Positions 1 to 10,478 of a DNA stretch of 64,000 nt are shown here, piece after piece. A program made the position numbers and the translations under genes. How positions within the stretch are numbered: the first letter of the stretch is position 1; each line of letters begins with the position of its first letter. The stretch covers positions 18,501 through 82,500 of the forward strand of contig LSRX01001548.1 of assembly GCA_001939145.1 (NCBI GenBank), given 5' to 3'. The DNA comes from Symbiodinium microadriaticum (Eukaryota; Sar; Dinophyceae; Suessiales; Symbiodiniaceae). Under the pieces are notes generated by a model. The model searched no databases. It saw nothing but the letters and a program-made list of their open reading frames with translations, and was not told the origin of the DNA.

Positions 1-1
1 G

Positions 2-427
2 GCGACCGAGGAGGAGGTCTTAGCTGCTCGGCTTCCGCAAGACCTGGCTCGGCTGGCTTTGCCTCAGCTGGAGGCTTTGGGGCGCCGACTCACCGGCGCA
101 GGAGGAGAGTGGTCTGGGCCCGCCCGTGTGGCAAGAGCATACAGGGCCGGACTGGGCGCTCGGCGGCACCTCGCCGGGGGGCACAAGATCGATTCGCCCG
201 CCTTGCAGGGCCTACGCAACGTTTACTACATCGTGCTGCGGGGTCCGAGGAATCCGGAGGGGCTCTGGACTCGGAGCTATCAGATCTACGCTGCTGCCGT
301 GCGGGCGGAAGGCGGGCCGAGAGGAAGCTTCGATCGGGAGAGCAGCTCCCACTCTTTTGCCACTTTGGCTGAGGCGGAGGCCTATCTGCTTGGAGCAGGT
401 AGGTCATGGCCTCCACTACGGCAGTAA
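2..427 (+). CDS. Upstream ORF of the retrotransposon, C-terminal part
   Basis: This frame is open from the first base of the window, so the start lies outside it. The visible 141 residues end at TAA 425-427. The segment contains a basic stretch (ARVARAYRAGLGARR) and an ILRGPRN/LWTRSYQIY-like core, and it ends in an AEAYLLGAG segment. I recognise no catalytic domain. Its stop overlaps the ATG of the Gag-like ORF at 406 by 22 bases, suggesting reinitiation or frameshifting between the two. Function is unknown; a nucleic-acid-binding or capsid-accessory role would be inference from its position only. Confidence 0.55.
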   Translation, partial: ATEEEVLAARLPQDLARLALPQLEALGRRLTGAGGEWSGPARVARAYRAGLGARRHLAGGHKIDSPALQGLRNVYYIVLRGPRNPEGLWTRSYQIYAAAVRAEGGPRGSFDRESSSHSFATLAEAEAYLLGAGRSWPPLRQ

Positions 428-2031
428 GGCGGGCTTTGACCCGCCTGGACATCGAGGGCTTGGTGCAAGGAGTACATGCCGAGCGGCCCCTGCCTCCTGC
501 TTACCTGGTCCTCGCCTCCGACACCGACGACGTACCGGACAACTACTCTGTGGCATATCTGTTGCGTGTTCGGGCCAATGGCTTCATGGTGGCTGTGCCC
601 GACCTCCAGCAGATTCGCTCCTACGTCTTAGTGAACGACGAGGGCGAGCCTTTGGCGCCTACACAGCCAGAGCAGGCCCAGGCCGAGACTGTTCGAGGAC
701 GCCACTGAGGTCCTGCTCGGGTTTTGCTGGTGGATCTTCCTTGGTCCGGGGCAGAGCACTTCGTGAAGACTCAGGCCTTGCGGGGCATTCCGGACGGAGC
801 CTCCCGCGTCACAGCCCTGACGGTTGGAAGCCAACCTGGGCGCCCCATGGCCGGCGACTTGATCGATGCAGCGAGCCGCTGGGTGGAGCACTTAGACCCC
901 GACACCGCTCAGGAGTATTGGGCCAGTGCTGCCGAAGGTCCCGAACAAGAGGCCGACGAGGAGGAGATGCCCGAGCAGGGTGTCCAGGAGCCTGCCGCGC
1001 TGACGACTCCTACTCCCTTGCGGCCTTTGCCTCCAGAAGCGAGGGCCTCTCAACGGGGACCAGCAGCGACGCAAGGAGCACTTTTTGGAGCGAGTCGCGG
1101 GCTTTCGGAGACGCAGCTGGCACGACTTCGCACTCTCGCGGGGCCAACACCGACAAGGACCGGGGCCGTGGAACGCCAGGCGGTGCAGACCACTCAGCTT
1201 TTGGAATCCGAGCTTTTGGCCGAGGCCGAGTTGGGGGCATTGCCTCCTGCCGATGTTCAGGACCCGGCGGAGGAGAAGCTGATGACCGGGTCTACACTGC
1301 AGGCGTTGCTTTTAGCACAGATGCGTCAGAACGCTGTGTTGCTGGAGCGGCTTGCGGCTGGAACCAAGTCCGGGGACGGCGTGCAAGATGCGTTGTCCGC
1401 CGGAGGGGGCAACGGCAGCGACAGCTCAGGAGGCATAAAAGGCCACCTGGCGAGGGAGGCCTTCGTGAAGCAGGTGAGCGATCTGAAGATGGTTGCGAGC
1501 CGAGTGCAATCCCAGGCTCTAGCAGAGCTTGGGCTGTCGCAGGCCGAACCGGGGATGATGCGCGACTACATCGAGAAAAGGGTCCCCTTGCAAGACCAGA
1601 GGCTGCTGCAGAACTTCGCGGCGCTGGCGGCTCACGGGTGGGAACAAGGTTTTCGCTCTGGAAACCAAGAGCTGCAAGGTTTCACGAGCCGGCTCTTGAT
1701 GTTCGTGGAGCAAGCAGCCCTGGACAATGGAAAGACCCAGCTGGGCTACTTGCTCAGCGGGTATCCGGATCCTGCGCCCCTGGGCTTTTCTGCGAGGAGA
1801 GCCCCGGGATTGAAGACTTTCTCGAGGTTGACACCGCCCCAATGGATGGCTGCAAACCTGGCCTACCTAAAGGATTTGGATTATGCCGAGACTCGAATAG
1901 CTCAGCTTGGATCGCATCGCCCGCCAAAGCCTCCGACAGCAGACCAGACCGAAGCCGCCGCCGAGGACGAGGACAAGCCAAAGCCACCGAGGAGACCGCC
2001 ACGTCGCCCCAAGAACCCTCCTGCAACTTAG
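406..2031 (+). pseudogene. Gag-like ORF of the retrotransposon with one in-frame TGA
   Basis: Frame 1 opens with ATG at 406 (MASTTAVRRALTRLDIEG) and stays coding-like to TAA at 2029-2031, except for TGA at 706-708. The part after the stop resumes with VLLVDLPWSGAEHFVK and has an alternative ATG at 847. It continues through an acidic region, a long helical region and a basic Pro/Arg-rich tail (KPPRRPPRRPK) typical of nucleic-acid-binding Gag C-termini. Because sequence character is the same on both sides of the TGA, I read it as one ORF of about 541 codons with a nonsense mutation or readthrough stop. No zinc knuckle is visible. A much longer open frame overlaps this region in frame 3, but its residues before about 2040 look like a shadow. 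Confidence 0.7.
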
Positions 2032-2284
2032 GGGATAGTGTTGGTGCCCGACCCCGTGCCCCAAAGCATGCGAGTCAGGACAGTTGTTTCGCTTGCTCGG
2101 AGCCCGGTGCCGATGTGCCTCCGCCTTTCGATCCCAACTGCACAGATAAGATCGAACCCCTTAAATTAGTTTCCCTTTTGGTTTCGTGTTTTTATAAGTC
2201 GAAGTCTTGTTTGACTTGGTTTACTAAGCACTCCTTAAGTAAACCTGCCTGCACCTTAGAGGCGGTGACACCTAGTCCCGACCT

Positions 2285-4703
2285 ATGGCCGATCCCTCCC
2301 CCTTTGTGGAGTTGGACGGCCTGCAGACGCTCTGGCACTCGTCATCGAGTGCGCCGATTGAGGCTCCGGTTGAAGGCCCAGCTGCTTCAGCTAGTTGTCT
2401 GCGCGTTGAACTGGGAATGCTTAGGCCATCCTCGTCGGGCCCCCGCTAATGCTAGATGCACTGCACCTGTGTCGTCAGCTCAAGCTCGGGTTTTAGACCT
2501 TCTGGAGGCTCAAGTAGACTACCTGCTGTCCGCGCCAGCCTTTGTTTCGGATGATCTCGGCCGGAGCGCTTCTAAATTTGAGGCCTTTGCTAGCATGTTG
2601 CAGGAACTGCCATCTGACCATATGATGGGCGTGGACCTCCTTAGCTGGGCTTCCGACCTGCATGTTTCCCTCCTTCCCTACGAGCACCTTAGGCCCGTCC
2701 CTACGCCTCAGGACCCCCTAGGAAAGACTGAACCGCCTGATGCCCCTGAGCCCGAGATTGCTTCCTGTCCGAACAAAGATGTGTGTGCGCCGACTCAGTT
2801 TATCAACTTTCGAGCCGGGGGCGCGCTGCCTGTGCAAGCCGATCGGATAAAGTGGCGTTATCCCCCTAGCTTCGACCCTACACCCTACTTAAGCCCTGCC
2901 CTAAAGAGCGCATATGAATGCCCAGACCTGCTGAGACGGCCCAGATCCGAGTGGCCACGGGTGCCGCCTGCGAAGCTTCATTGCACTCGTGCGGAATTGC
3001 TTAACTTGGGTCGAAAATGGGATTCCTTAGGAGCTGTTCGTATCACACCGTCTTCTGAGGTTGATTGGTCCGAAGCTGTAGGAGTGTTCTCAGTCAGCAA
3101 AAGTGCCACGCATGACAGGCTCATCATCAATCCAACTGTTTGCAATAGCAGAACTTTTCCGTTTTCGCAGTACTCGAAAACGTTAGCGCCGGGATGCCTT
3201 TTGACGTTGCTGAGTCTCGAGCAGGACCAAGGTTTCAGGTTTAGTGCCGACGATCTTTCGGACTATTATTATACTTACCGTGTGAGTCCTGCAAGAGCCT
3301 TGCGCAACAGCTTTCGCTGCGAGTTCGATCCCGCAGAGCTGGCCGACTTCGAGGCCGCAAAGGGCCTGGACATGCAAGGCCCGCAGCTCTTGTCTCTTAA
3401 CACCATGGCAATGGGCGACTGTCTTTCAGTAGAGGTAGGACAAGCAGCGCACTTGCAAGTTCTGCGGCAGCATGCTGGGGCTTTTGTGCCTAGCGAAACT
3501 CTTTTGTACCGCCAAGCCGTGCCGAACACTACTTCTGTCGAGCTTCTCGCTATTGATGATCATGTTGTGTTGCAGAAGTTGTTGCTTCAAGACATACCAG
3601 GTGCCCCTCCTCTTCGTGACACCCAGATCTTTAAAGCTTCCGAAGTTGCTTATGATCGGGTAGGGCTTGTCTTGAACGATGATAAGAAGAGACGAAACCT
3701 GACACGGGGTGTCATCTTGGGCGCAGAGCTCGATGGAGAGAAAGGCTTAGTTGGCCCTCCGCGGCAGAAGACACTGAGCCTTGCACTCCTCACGTGTCTC
3801 CTCGCAAAAAGGGGGCACGCCACTCGGGAGTTGCTAGATCGGGTTTTAGGATGTTGGGTGCATGCCTTAATGTTCCGTAGGCCCGTGTTTGCTGTGGTTG
3901 ACCACTTGTTTCGAGAAGGCTTAGGCTTGCCTCGCAACGTTAGTTTCCGCATGTCTGAACAGTCGCGGAATGAGTTGCTCATGCTTGCATGTCTGAGTCC
4001 CACCTTGCTGACTGATTTGAAAGTGCAGTATGATGACCAATTGTATTGCCTGGACGCTTCCCCCAGTGGGGGCGCCGTCTGCAGCACAATCATAGGTCCG
4101 CAGGCGTCGGCTGAAGTGTGGCGACATGGCGAGCTCAGAGGGTACCACACACGTTTGCAAAGCGAGGTTTCAGCGCTTTTGTCAGAGAAGGGAATCCCGC
4201 ATGCCGGCGAAGATTTGTTCGGGGCTCATGGCAGCCTCCCTCCTGACCTACAGCCCTTCCCTAAGCTTGACCCGTTTGTGCCCCGGCCCATCAGCGAGAA
4301 TATCCTTTTTGACGTCGTTGTCATCAGCTCTAAGGATTGTCCGTGGGCTAAGGCTTTCGAGTTTGCTGGTTTTAAGGTTCTTAGGCCTTTGACGGACACC
4401 CGCGCCGATGATGGCTCCCCGCGTGCTCTGACTGTCAGCTTGGTGCGAGAGTTGGTTGCACTGGCCTCCCGCCGGGTCGTAAAGGAGTGGCACTGCAGTG
4501 AAGACTGGCCTAGCTTCGGGCCGCTGGGGGCGCACAGGCTGCAGCGCCGAGAGCGCTTGAGTTCGGGCTCTGCTTCTCTTGAAGGGGTGATCTCTCTTCA
4601 GAGACCGCGGCCCGCAGGGTGGCGCTGCTTTTTGCTGTTGCAGTCCGGTGAGGTCAGTGGGTTTCTGTTGAGCAGCCGAGTCGCAGCAAACTTTTCCGGA
4701 TGA
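2285..4703 (+). pseudogene. Pol ORF part 1: reverse transcriptase, RNase H and start of a methyltransferase-like domain
   Basis: ATG 2285 starts in frame 2 (MADPSPFVELDGLQ) but that frame closes near 2445; the protein continues in frame 3, so a frameshift near 2430-2450 is inferred. Frame 3 is then open to TGA 4701-4703. RT motifs: RLIINPTVCNSR near 3118; motif A with DDLSDYY, aspartates at 3249-3254; MAMGDCLSVEVGQAAH as motif B near 3405; motif C IDDHV with the DD pair at 3555-3560; LGAELDG near 3718. RNase H begins with LYCLDASPSGG, Asp at 4053. From about 4300 the sequence resembles the methyltransferase domain of DIRS-type polyproteins (WAKAFEFAGF), but the usual Pro-Cys motif reads SEDWPSF. 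RT and RNase H active-site residues look intact although the frame is broken. Confidence 0.85.
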
Positions 4704-6649
4704 ATTGCTTCCTCAGCTTGGCTCGCCTGGGATGTGTTCTGACCGGCCTAACGCACTGTGCCTATGGAAGTCCGCTTTTGAGAGCCACCGAGTTGCTGCA
4801 CAACAAGCCCTGGCTCTGCAGTCTCGCAAGCAGCTGTTCGTGCCCTGTCAACCGGAAGCACTGGGTTCCCGAGGGAGTCTTCTCTGAAACTTCGGCTGCT
4901 GACTTTTGCGAGCGCTGCCAGCCCAGCTGCTACAGTGTCTTTGGCTGTGAGCCTCAACTGGGCCAAGACTGTAGAGTCTTTGCTCGCGAGCTGCCGTACG
5001 GTCTGTGGAGCCGGATCAGCGGCGGCGCCTCGGCCGCTCACAGGGGCCATGTGCCTCATGTGCCTCTGGGTGTCCGCCTCGCGACTGCGCGCAAGCTTGG
5101 GTTGGACCTCGGTTTGGAAAGGCTTGAGGCGGTCTCTGCCGCAGCACCTTACCCGAATCGGGACTGGTTCGAAGATCCAGAGTGGATTTCGGAGGCCTGC
5201 CAGTCTTTACCCTTCAGGGAACTCTTTCGGTATAGGTTCTCCAAACCCGGACACATCAATGTCAACGAAGCTAGGGTGTTCAAGAGCTGGATCAAGTCTC
5301 TCGCCCGCCGAGGACGCCCTGCAAGAGCCACGGGGTTGCTTGATTCTAGAGTTACCATAGGTGCCGCTGCAAAGGGTCGTTCGAGTAGCTTTGCGATCAG
5401 CAGGGTTCTTCAAGGCAGCTTGGGGTTTGTCCTGGGTTCGGGGATTTACTACAGCTTGCTGCACTGCTACTCTGAGGACAACGTCGCAGACGCTCCCAGT
5501 CGTGGTCGTGACGTGGAGCCTCCTCGCAAGGCTCTGCCCCGCTGGCTAAGCGAACTGCTGCTGGGAAGACCTCAACGTTTCGAGCGCGTTGTCGCTTCAT
5601 CTCGGATTGCAAAGAACCCGGCACGGTGGCTTCGTTACCTGCTTTTGCTTTGCGGAGACATCGAGCCAAACCCCGGGCCTCGAGGAGCGAGTCAGCCTCG
5701 AGGGCCCCTGGATTTGCAGGCCGGCTTTGCGAGCAGCACTGCGTACAAGATGCAGAAAAGCTTGGATGCCTTCTTGCATTGGGTTCGTGAAGAAGTCGGT
5801 TGCGAGCCGGCGTCCGTGTTCCTGACTTCGCAGGCCACGGCCTTGGCATTGAGGGGCTACGGCCTCCACCTCTATGCCACGGGCATGCCGCGGTACTTGT
5901 ACGTGTATGCGATTACTGCGGTGCAGGACTTGCACCCAGAGCACAGAAACTCTCTGACAGCCGCTTGGCAGGTTGACAAGAAGTGGCAGCGCGCTGAGCC
6001 TGGTTCCTGCAGGCCTGTTCTTCCTGTCGCCGCAATCCGTGCGGCTGTCAGCTTAGGGCTGCTTTGGGGATGGTACAGATGGACAGCGCTGCTTATCTTA
6101 GGATTCCTGGCGATGCTGCACCCGGCAGAGCTGGTGGCCTTGACCAGGCGTGATTTGGTGTTTCCGGAAGACACCTTGGGCCACACTCGTTGCTTGTTTG
6201 TGCACCTCCGGAATCCAAAGACGAGCCGCTTCGCCCGACGACAACATGGGAGGATTGATGATTTATCAGCGATCCGCTTCATTTACAGCATAGCGGTTCA
6301 TCTCGCTCCTGGCGACAGAATTTATCCGGCTTCGTTGCATAGCTTCAGAAATCAATGGAATGCTGTCTTTGAGCGCTTGGGTTTGCCTGTCCGTGCAGCG
6401 GAACGGGGGGCCACCCCAGGTGTCTTGAGAGGGTCTGGTGCCACCTTCTTTTATATTGAGACAGAGAATATTCCGCTACTTGCGTGGCGCGGAAGGTGGT
6501 CGCGCGTGCGCACCCTCGAGTACTACCTCCAGGAAGTCGCTGCACAGGTTTTGCTTTCTGAAGTTTCTGCTGCTTGCCGAGCTCGGATTAAAAGCCTGGA
6601 CGTCGTCGCAGATGAACTGCTGGCCTTTTTCAGTGGTGCTTCGCAGTAA
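4583..6649 (+). pseudogene. Pol ORF part 2: methyltransferase C-terminus, 2A peptide and tyrosine recombinase
   Basis: The nominal ORF starts at ATG 4700, overlapping the previous stop, but frame 2 is coding-like upstream of it: GQWVSVEQP follows TGA 4649-4651 and a hydrophobic helix precedes it. This shows the methyltransferase domain runs from frame 3 into frame 2 through a shift near 4585 and a nonsense codon. After the domain (YGS-LLHNKPWL-SC region) comes LLLCGDIEPNPGP at residues 315-327 counted from ATG 4700, a canonical 2A ribosome-skipping motif. The remaining 320 residues form a tyrosine recombinase: HLRNPKTSR region, GVLRGSGAT with Arg 577, AWRGRW and LEYYLQEV with candidate nucleophile Tyr 608 or 609. 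The His of the usual HxxR box is replaced (TPGVLR). Stop TAA 6647-6649. Confidence 0.85.
5642..5680 (+). other. 2A ribosome-skipping peptide coding site
   Basis: Codons read LLLCGDIEPNPGP, matching the D(V/I)ExNPG|P consensus. A leucine-rich stretch (RWLRYLLLL) precedes it, as usual for 2A helices. Separation is expected between Gly 326 (GGG, 5675-5677) and Pro 327 (CCT, 5678-5680). It would release the RT-RNaseH-methyltransferase part from the tyrosine recombinase. Activity is inferred from the motif. Confidence 0.9.
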
Positions 6650-6658
6650 CATAGGAGT

Positions 6659-6819
6659 GGAATCATTGTACATGTACATTCTCCGAACATTTTGTTCTCG
6701 AGCCTAGATGGCCCTTGCAGTCGAGATACTCCAGCAGGCCTCAGGCTCTCGAGGCCTTCCGCGGCTTTTCTAGCGCCGCTCCGGGAACCTTTACGGCATG
6801 CAGGCACAAAGAGGGAGAT
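6659..6819. repeat. Split direct repeat, first copy (B1)
   Basis: These 161 bp, starting GGAATCATTGTACATGTACA and ending CAAAGAGGGAGAT, recur identically at 6892-7052, offset 233. It starts 10 bases after the recombinase stop. It contains a palindromic TGTACATGTACA core near its left edge. Assigned as B1 of a PAT-type A1-B1-A2-B2 layout. Confidence 0.85.
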
Positions 6820-6891
6820 GCCTGTGATATCTCCTGAATTCAAAAGCCGTCGATGCCGTTGCTCAAGTCTCCCACCCGTCCCGCCCGAGGC
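6820..6891. repeat. Spacer between direct repeats, predicted A2
   Basis: This 72-bp segment lies between the two 161-bp repeats and has no second copy in the window. In a PAT-like element it would be A2 and match A1 at the missing left terminus. Confidence 0.5.
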
Positions 6892-7052
6892 GGAATCATT
6901 GTACATGTACATTCTCCGAACATTTTGTTCTCGAGCCTAGATGGCCCTTGCAGTCGAGATACTCCAGCAGGCCTCAGGCTCTCGAGGCCTTCCGCGGCTT
7001 TTCTAGCGCCGCTCCGGGAACCTTTACGGCATGCAGGCACAAAGAGGGAGAT
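6892..7052. repeat. Split direct repeat, second copy (B2), right end of the element
   Basis: Identical to 6659-6819 over its full length. Sequence beyond 7052 differs, which places the right boundary of the element here. The identity of the two copies implies recent insertion or gene conversion. Confidence 0.85.
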
Positions 7053-8828
7053 AAGTATGGAATGGACGCTGCGGGCAACTACTGTGATTGCTTTTGCTGT
7101 CGATGTGCCTGGTTCTTCGGTTTTAACCCTTACAATTTTTGCCAGCACCTGATGACCATCACGGTCAAGGAGTTGTATTTACTGCAAGGTTGTCTGTCAA
7201 GGACAAAGCCGTTGCAGTTCTGAGGCGGTTGTTTAAAAGAGTTAGTTGATGTCATGGCTCAACTTGAGGTGGCTTCCCAGTCCTTCTGCTGTTCATAGTT
7301 GTGGAAGTTGGCCTTTTCGGAGCCGTAGGAAGAATGCGCAGTATGAGAACGCAGCGTAGTTTTCTTACTCAGGGCTGGGAAGCATGTGGCCCCATCGTTC
7401 TTCCGGAGCCATGCCAGCAACAGCCTGCCGCACTGCTGGGTGAAACCCCCGCGCCAGGGGTCGGAGGCACATAACAATGAGGCGCCCGGATATGAATGTA
7501 AGTATGGTATCTGCGGTAATTTTGCGAGAGTTGTTTGCACAGCACCGCCCGTTCATTTGCGCTATCTGTGTTGTCCTCGTTTTGACATTGCCGTTAGCAC
7601 CATCAACCCTTCATCGAAATAATCGGAAGCAGGCTTGTTTCTGCAAATATAGAATTTTCTACATTCTTAAAGATGTTAGGGTAGCAAAACACTTGAAGCC
7701 GTGAAATCCAAAGTCAATTCAGCCGAACATCTTTTGGAGAGCATGGCTTCAGCGCCCTCGCAGTATGCCATGGCGAAGGAGCCATGCGGAAGGCGTCTTG
7801 TCGAAAAACCAACCTTACACCCATAATGCCAGCTTCAAGGTTTGAGCATTTCACATTCTGCACATCGGGACTTCGGACTCAACTTTTGCATACTTGGAAC
7901 TCCCGGTTGGAAGGGATGATGCACCAACCCATGACACCACGCCCTACTTCAGCCCGAAACTTTAAAGATTCAATCGGAAGCGGTAGTTTGCTGCCTTCTC
8001 CATGTCGGGGTCTTCCTGATTTCTTAGAGTTGGGTCCAGCCAACAATCATCAAAACAACACAAGTAAGACAAACAGAGATTAGAGTCAGCAGAAACATAA
8101 CAATTTCCCCACATGAAAAGCTTGGTTCTTTGAGCAGCTAGCTGGGTGATTTTGCCGTCTGATGTTCTTGACTGCGAAGGGCTTTCGTTTGTTGAGCGGC
8201 TTCAGGTCTGCGTGGACTTCTCGTGCTCTTAGCGATTTCCAGTGGTGGCGGCGAAGATGGCAGTCTGCCCGATTGGTGCAAGGAGACCTGCTCAGCGTTC
8301 CTATACCACCTCGACCGTGCTTCTGCCGAGGACAAGCGAGACGACTGTGTCCGTTACATTGGGCATCCCTGGCAAGATTCGTGTGTTGCCACGCACTCCC
8401 AGCAAATCGAAAGAAGAAGTCTCAACTGGTGTCGACGGCTCCTCCATCTCGGTCGCCTGTTTGGGCTGAGTTACTGTTAGTAAGGCAACCATAGCAATAG
8501 TTTCTGAAGCCACGGTCAGGGTAATTGTAGCCGTACTTTTGCGAAGCCCCCTTATCCTCCAAGTACCCCCAGATTGTGGTTTTACTTGTGTTTCCAGCGT
8601 GTGTGGCACGAGGGAGTTGTTCGATCTGCTTTGACTCGCCAGTCGTGGTCCCATGGGCGGTGGCTGCATGCGCCACGAGCAGTGCGCCTCAGGAGTGTCA
8701 TGTACCATCATGCAGAACGTCTGTCGAGCATGGCTACTTGTAGGACCAGTGGAGGATGAGAGGGTTGTAGGCACTTGATTCAGTGGGTGTCGATTGTTAA
8801 ATCTCATTCAAAAGCCTTACTTGCGAAG
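7053..8828. other. Spacer without a recognised gene
   Basis: Several 60-170 codon open frames on both strands overlap each other here and none resembles a known family. A frame around 8223-8420 has several cysteines (ETCSAFLYHLD, DDCVRYIGHPWQDSC) and could be an exon linked to the candidate at 8829, but I cannot support it firmly. Confidence 0.3.
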
Positions 8829-8942
8829 ATTTCTTTCAAGCAGCACGTCCCGCGAATTTGTGACAGCAGGTACATGCGCCTCTTCTGTGCCCGGACGTGC
8901 AACTTCTGCGACAGACCGGAGGCTTGGGGACAATGCCAGTGC
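8829..8942 (+). CDS. Candidate exon with the C-terminal half of a ShKT-type cysteine motif
   Basis: The + frame reads VPRICDSRYMRLFC followed by ARTCNFCDR, giving the spacing C-x4-M-x3-C-x3-C-x2-C seen at the end of ShKT domains. The N-terminal half of such a domain is not visible in the same exon. ShKT domains are common in extracellular enzymes of many protists, so this is a domain resemblance and not a toxin call. No start, stop or splice structure could be settled. Confidence 0.3.
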
Positions 8943-9096
8943 ACGCAGCGCTTTAGCCTGCATGCTTGTGAGGTTCCAGCACTGGATGTACGTCGTGTTC
9001 AGGGAGCACGACGATGATGCTAATGTTGGTGGCGGTGGCGGTGGTGGGGAAATAAAGGATGATGCTGATGATGACGGTGTTAGTGATGACTTCTAG

Positions 9097-10396
9097 TTTG
9101 ATGTGGATGTATGTGATACAACTTGGTTGTTCTTGAGGCGTCGTGGTGTTAAGGTATACAAATGCTTGAAAGAGACGACGGTGCTGTTCTGTCGCTCCAA
9201 AAAATCTAACTCTAAACTCCTCAACCCGAAACCCTATACCCAAACCCTAAGCCACAATGCCCCGTTTGCTGTGGCCAGGATGAGCTGCAGGTGTCGCAGG
9301 TGGGCGTTCTGCTGCAGCGGGTGGATGTTCGGATCTCATGTGGCTAAAGCTGGTGGTATACTTCATGCTGGATCTTCTTCGGGTTGAGACCCAGCTTGTC
9401 GACTGATACTCGGTCATTGCATGCAAGCGCCCACAACCTCGAGCTTGTTGCGTTTGAATGGAAGGCCCTAATCGCCGGTGAGCTGGTTGGGCTCCTGAAA
9501 GCACGAGGCAGGATCTTTTGCATCCGAGTTAGCTTTGTTGCTGACTTTACGTCTTTTTTATTGACGCTCCGAGCCCGGGAGTCACGAGCAAAGAGAGTGT
9601 AGGGTTTAGGGGCTAAACCCGAAAACTTGCCAAGTGGTACAGTTTTACTGCCCTGTTTAAAACCTGACCTATGAATCAAAGGAGCCTTAAAAGCTGGATA
9701 ATTCTCTAGTGAACTCCAGAAGCCCTTCAAAACACCGAATATGACCCTTAATACTCTAGACCCGAAGTACCATCTCTATAGGAACTGTCATAGCAACCCG
9801 ACAGAAAGAAAAGAAGCGCAGGTGTCCGGAGATGGACCTTCTTCGAGCTGCCCGTGACCAACGTCTCGTGGCGCATTTTGGCCGTGGGGGCTTTTGGTTA
9901 CGGGGGGGGGGGTCGGGGTTGTAGCAAGCAACGGTCTAGTTTCTGAGTCTCTTTTGCATCAGGGCTTTGTTGTTTTGAATACGGGTGTTGTAAGGGTTCT
10001 ATACTGCGGGCTTTCAAATGGGTGATGCAAGGGCCTTGGATGTGGTGTGCAAGGGCCTCAAGTGGGGTTGTCGGGATTTCATGGTTCAAGGTTTCTGATA
10101 TGCTGGGGTTCAAGCGGGTTTTGGTCGTCAGGCCCCGAAGCGCACATCAAGATTCTCCACGTCATCCAAGGCCCTACGTGCTTAAACCCCAAACCCTAGC
10201 TCCATGCTCTGGCGCCCGAGGGTCTCACGCATTCTTTGTGAGAGGCCCATGCGGCTCAGACCTGCATCTCAGCGTGTTCAAGTAGTGAGCTGTCCTCTTC
10301 TTTATAAGGCTCCACAAGTCAAAACCGACACTATCTTTCGATGTGATTCCAGGCCACCTTTCGGGCTGAAAGGATTTTTTTCGGCGTGTTTCGGCC
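9097..10396. other. Spacer upstream of the dehydrogenase gene
   Basis: I see no supported gene. The stretch holds scattered CCCTAA-like heptamers (for example 9228-9252 and 10178-10200) and a run of G at 9901-9911. A promoter could not be recognised. Confidence 0.4.
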
Positions 10397-10478
10397 ATGG
10401 AGCGACTTAGCCGCGTGACGAAGCACCTTCTTCCTGCTCCCGTGGCTGGTGCAGCGGTGCCTGGTCCGTGGATTTCGG
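10397..10478 (+). CDS. ALDH6A1: Exon 1 of the dehydrogenase: start codon and mitochondrial presequence
   Basis: ATG at 10397 sits in GCCATGG. It encodes MERLSRVTKHLLPAPVAGAA and then PGPWISG. The first 20 residues are basic, hydroxylated and without acids after Glu 2, as in matrix-targeting peptides. The exon ends in phase 1 before a GA donor and joins 12093 to give PWISGGSFVASSAT, which matches the FIGGxFVxSSAT start of this enzyme family. The 1614-nt intron 1 follows. Confidence 0.75.

Larger units (their letters stand above)
1..7052 (+). mobile_element. PAT/DIRS-type tyrosine-recombinase retrotransposon, left end outside the window
   Basis: Seen: successive + strand reading frames encode an upstream ORF, a Gag-like protein, reverse transcriptase, RNase H, a methyltransferase-like domain, a 2A peptide and a C-terminal tyrosine recombinase, followed by two exact 161-bp direct repeats separated by 72 bp. 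Known: DIRS-order elements use a tyrosine recombinase instead of an integrase, and PAT-like members end in split direct repeats arranged A1-ORFs-B1-A2-B2. Inference: 6659-6819 is B1, 6820-6891 is A2 and 6892-7052 is B2; A1 should lie left of the window. Lesions (TGA at 706, a shift near 2440, a shift near 4585, TGA at 4649) suggest a non-autonomous or dead copy. Confidence 0.88.

Noticed and set aside
126..2040. N-terminal 640 codons of the 1525-codon frame starting at 126
   Set aside because: It starts with GTG, is Arg/Ser/Gly-rich and overlaps the Gag-like frame, which has protein-like composition. Only the part after about 2440 carries RT motifs.
3650..4150. 166-codon minus-strand frame inside the RT region
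   Set aside because: Shadow of the RT/RNase H coding frame.
8301..8807. 168-codon minus-strand frame
   Set aside because: No recognisable motif, opposite to all supported genes, and it overlaps more plausible + strand pieces.
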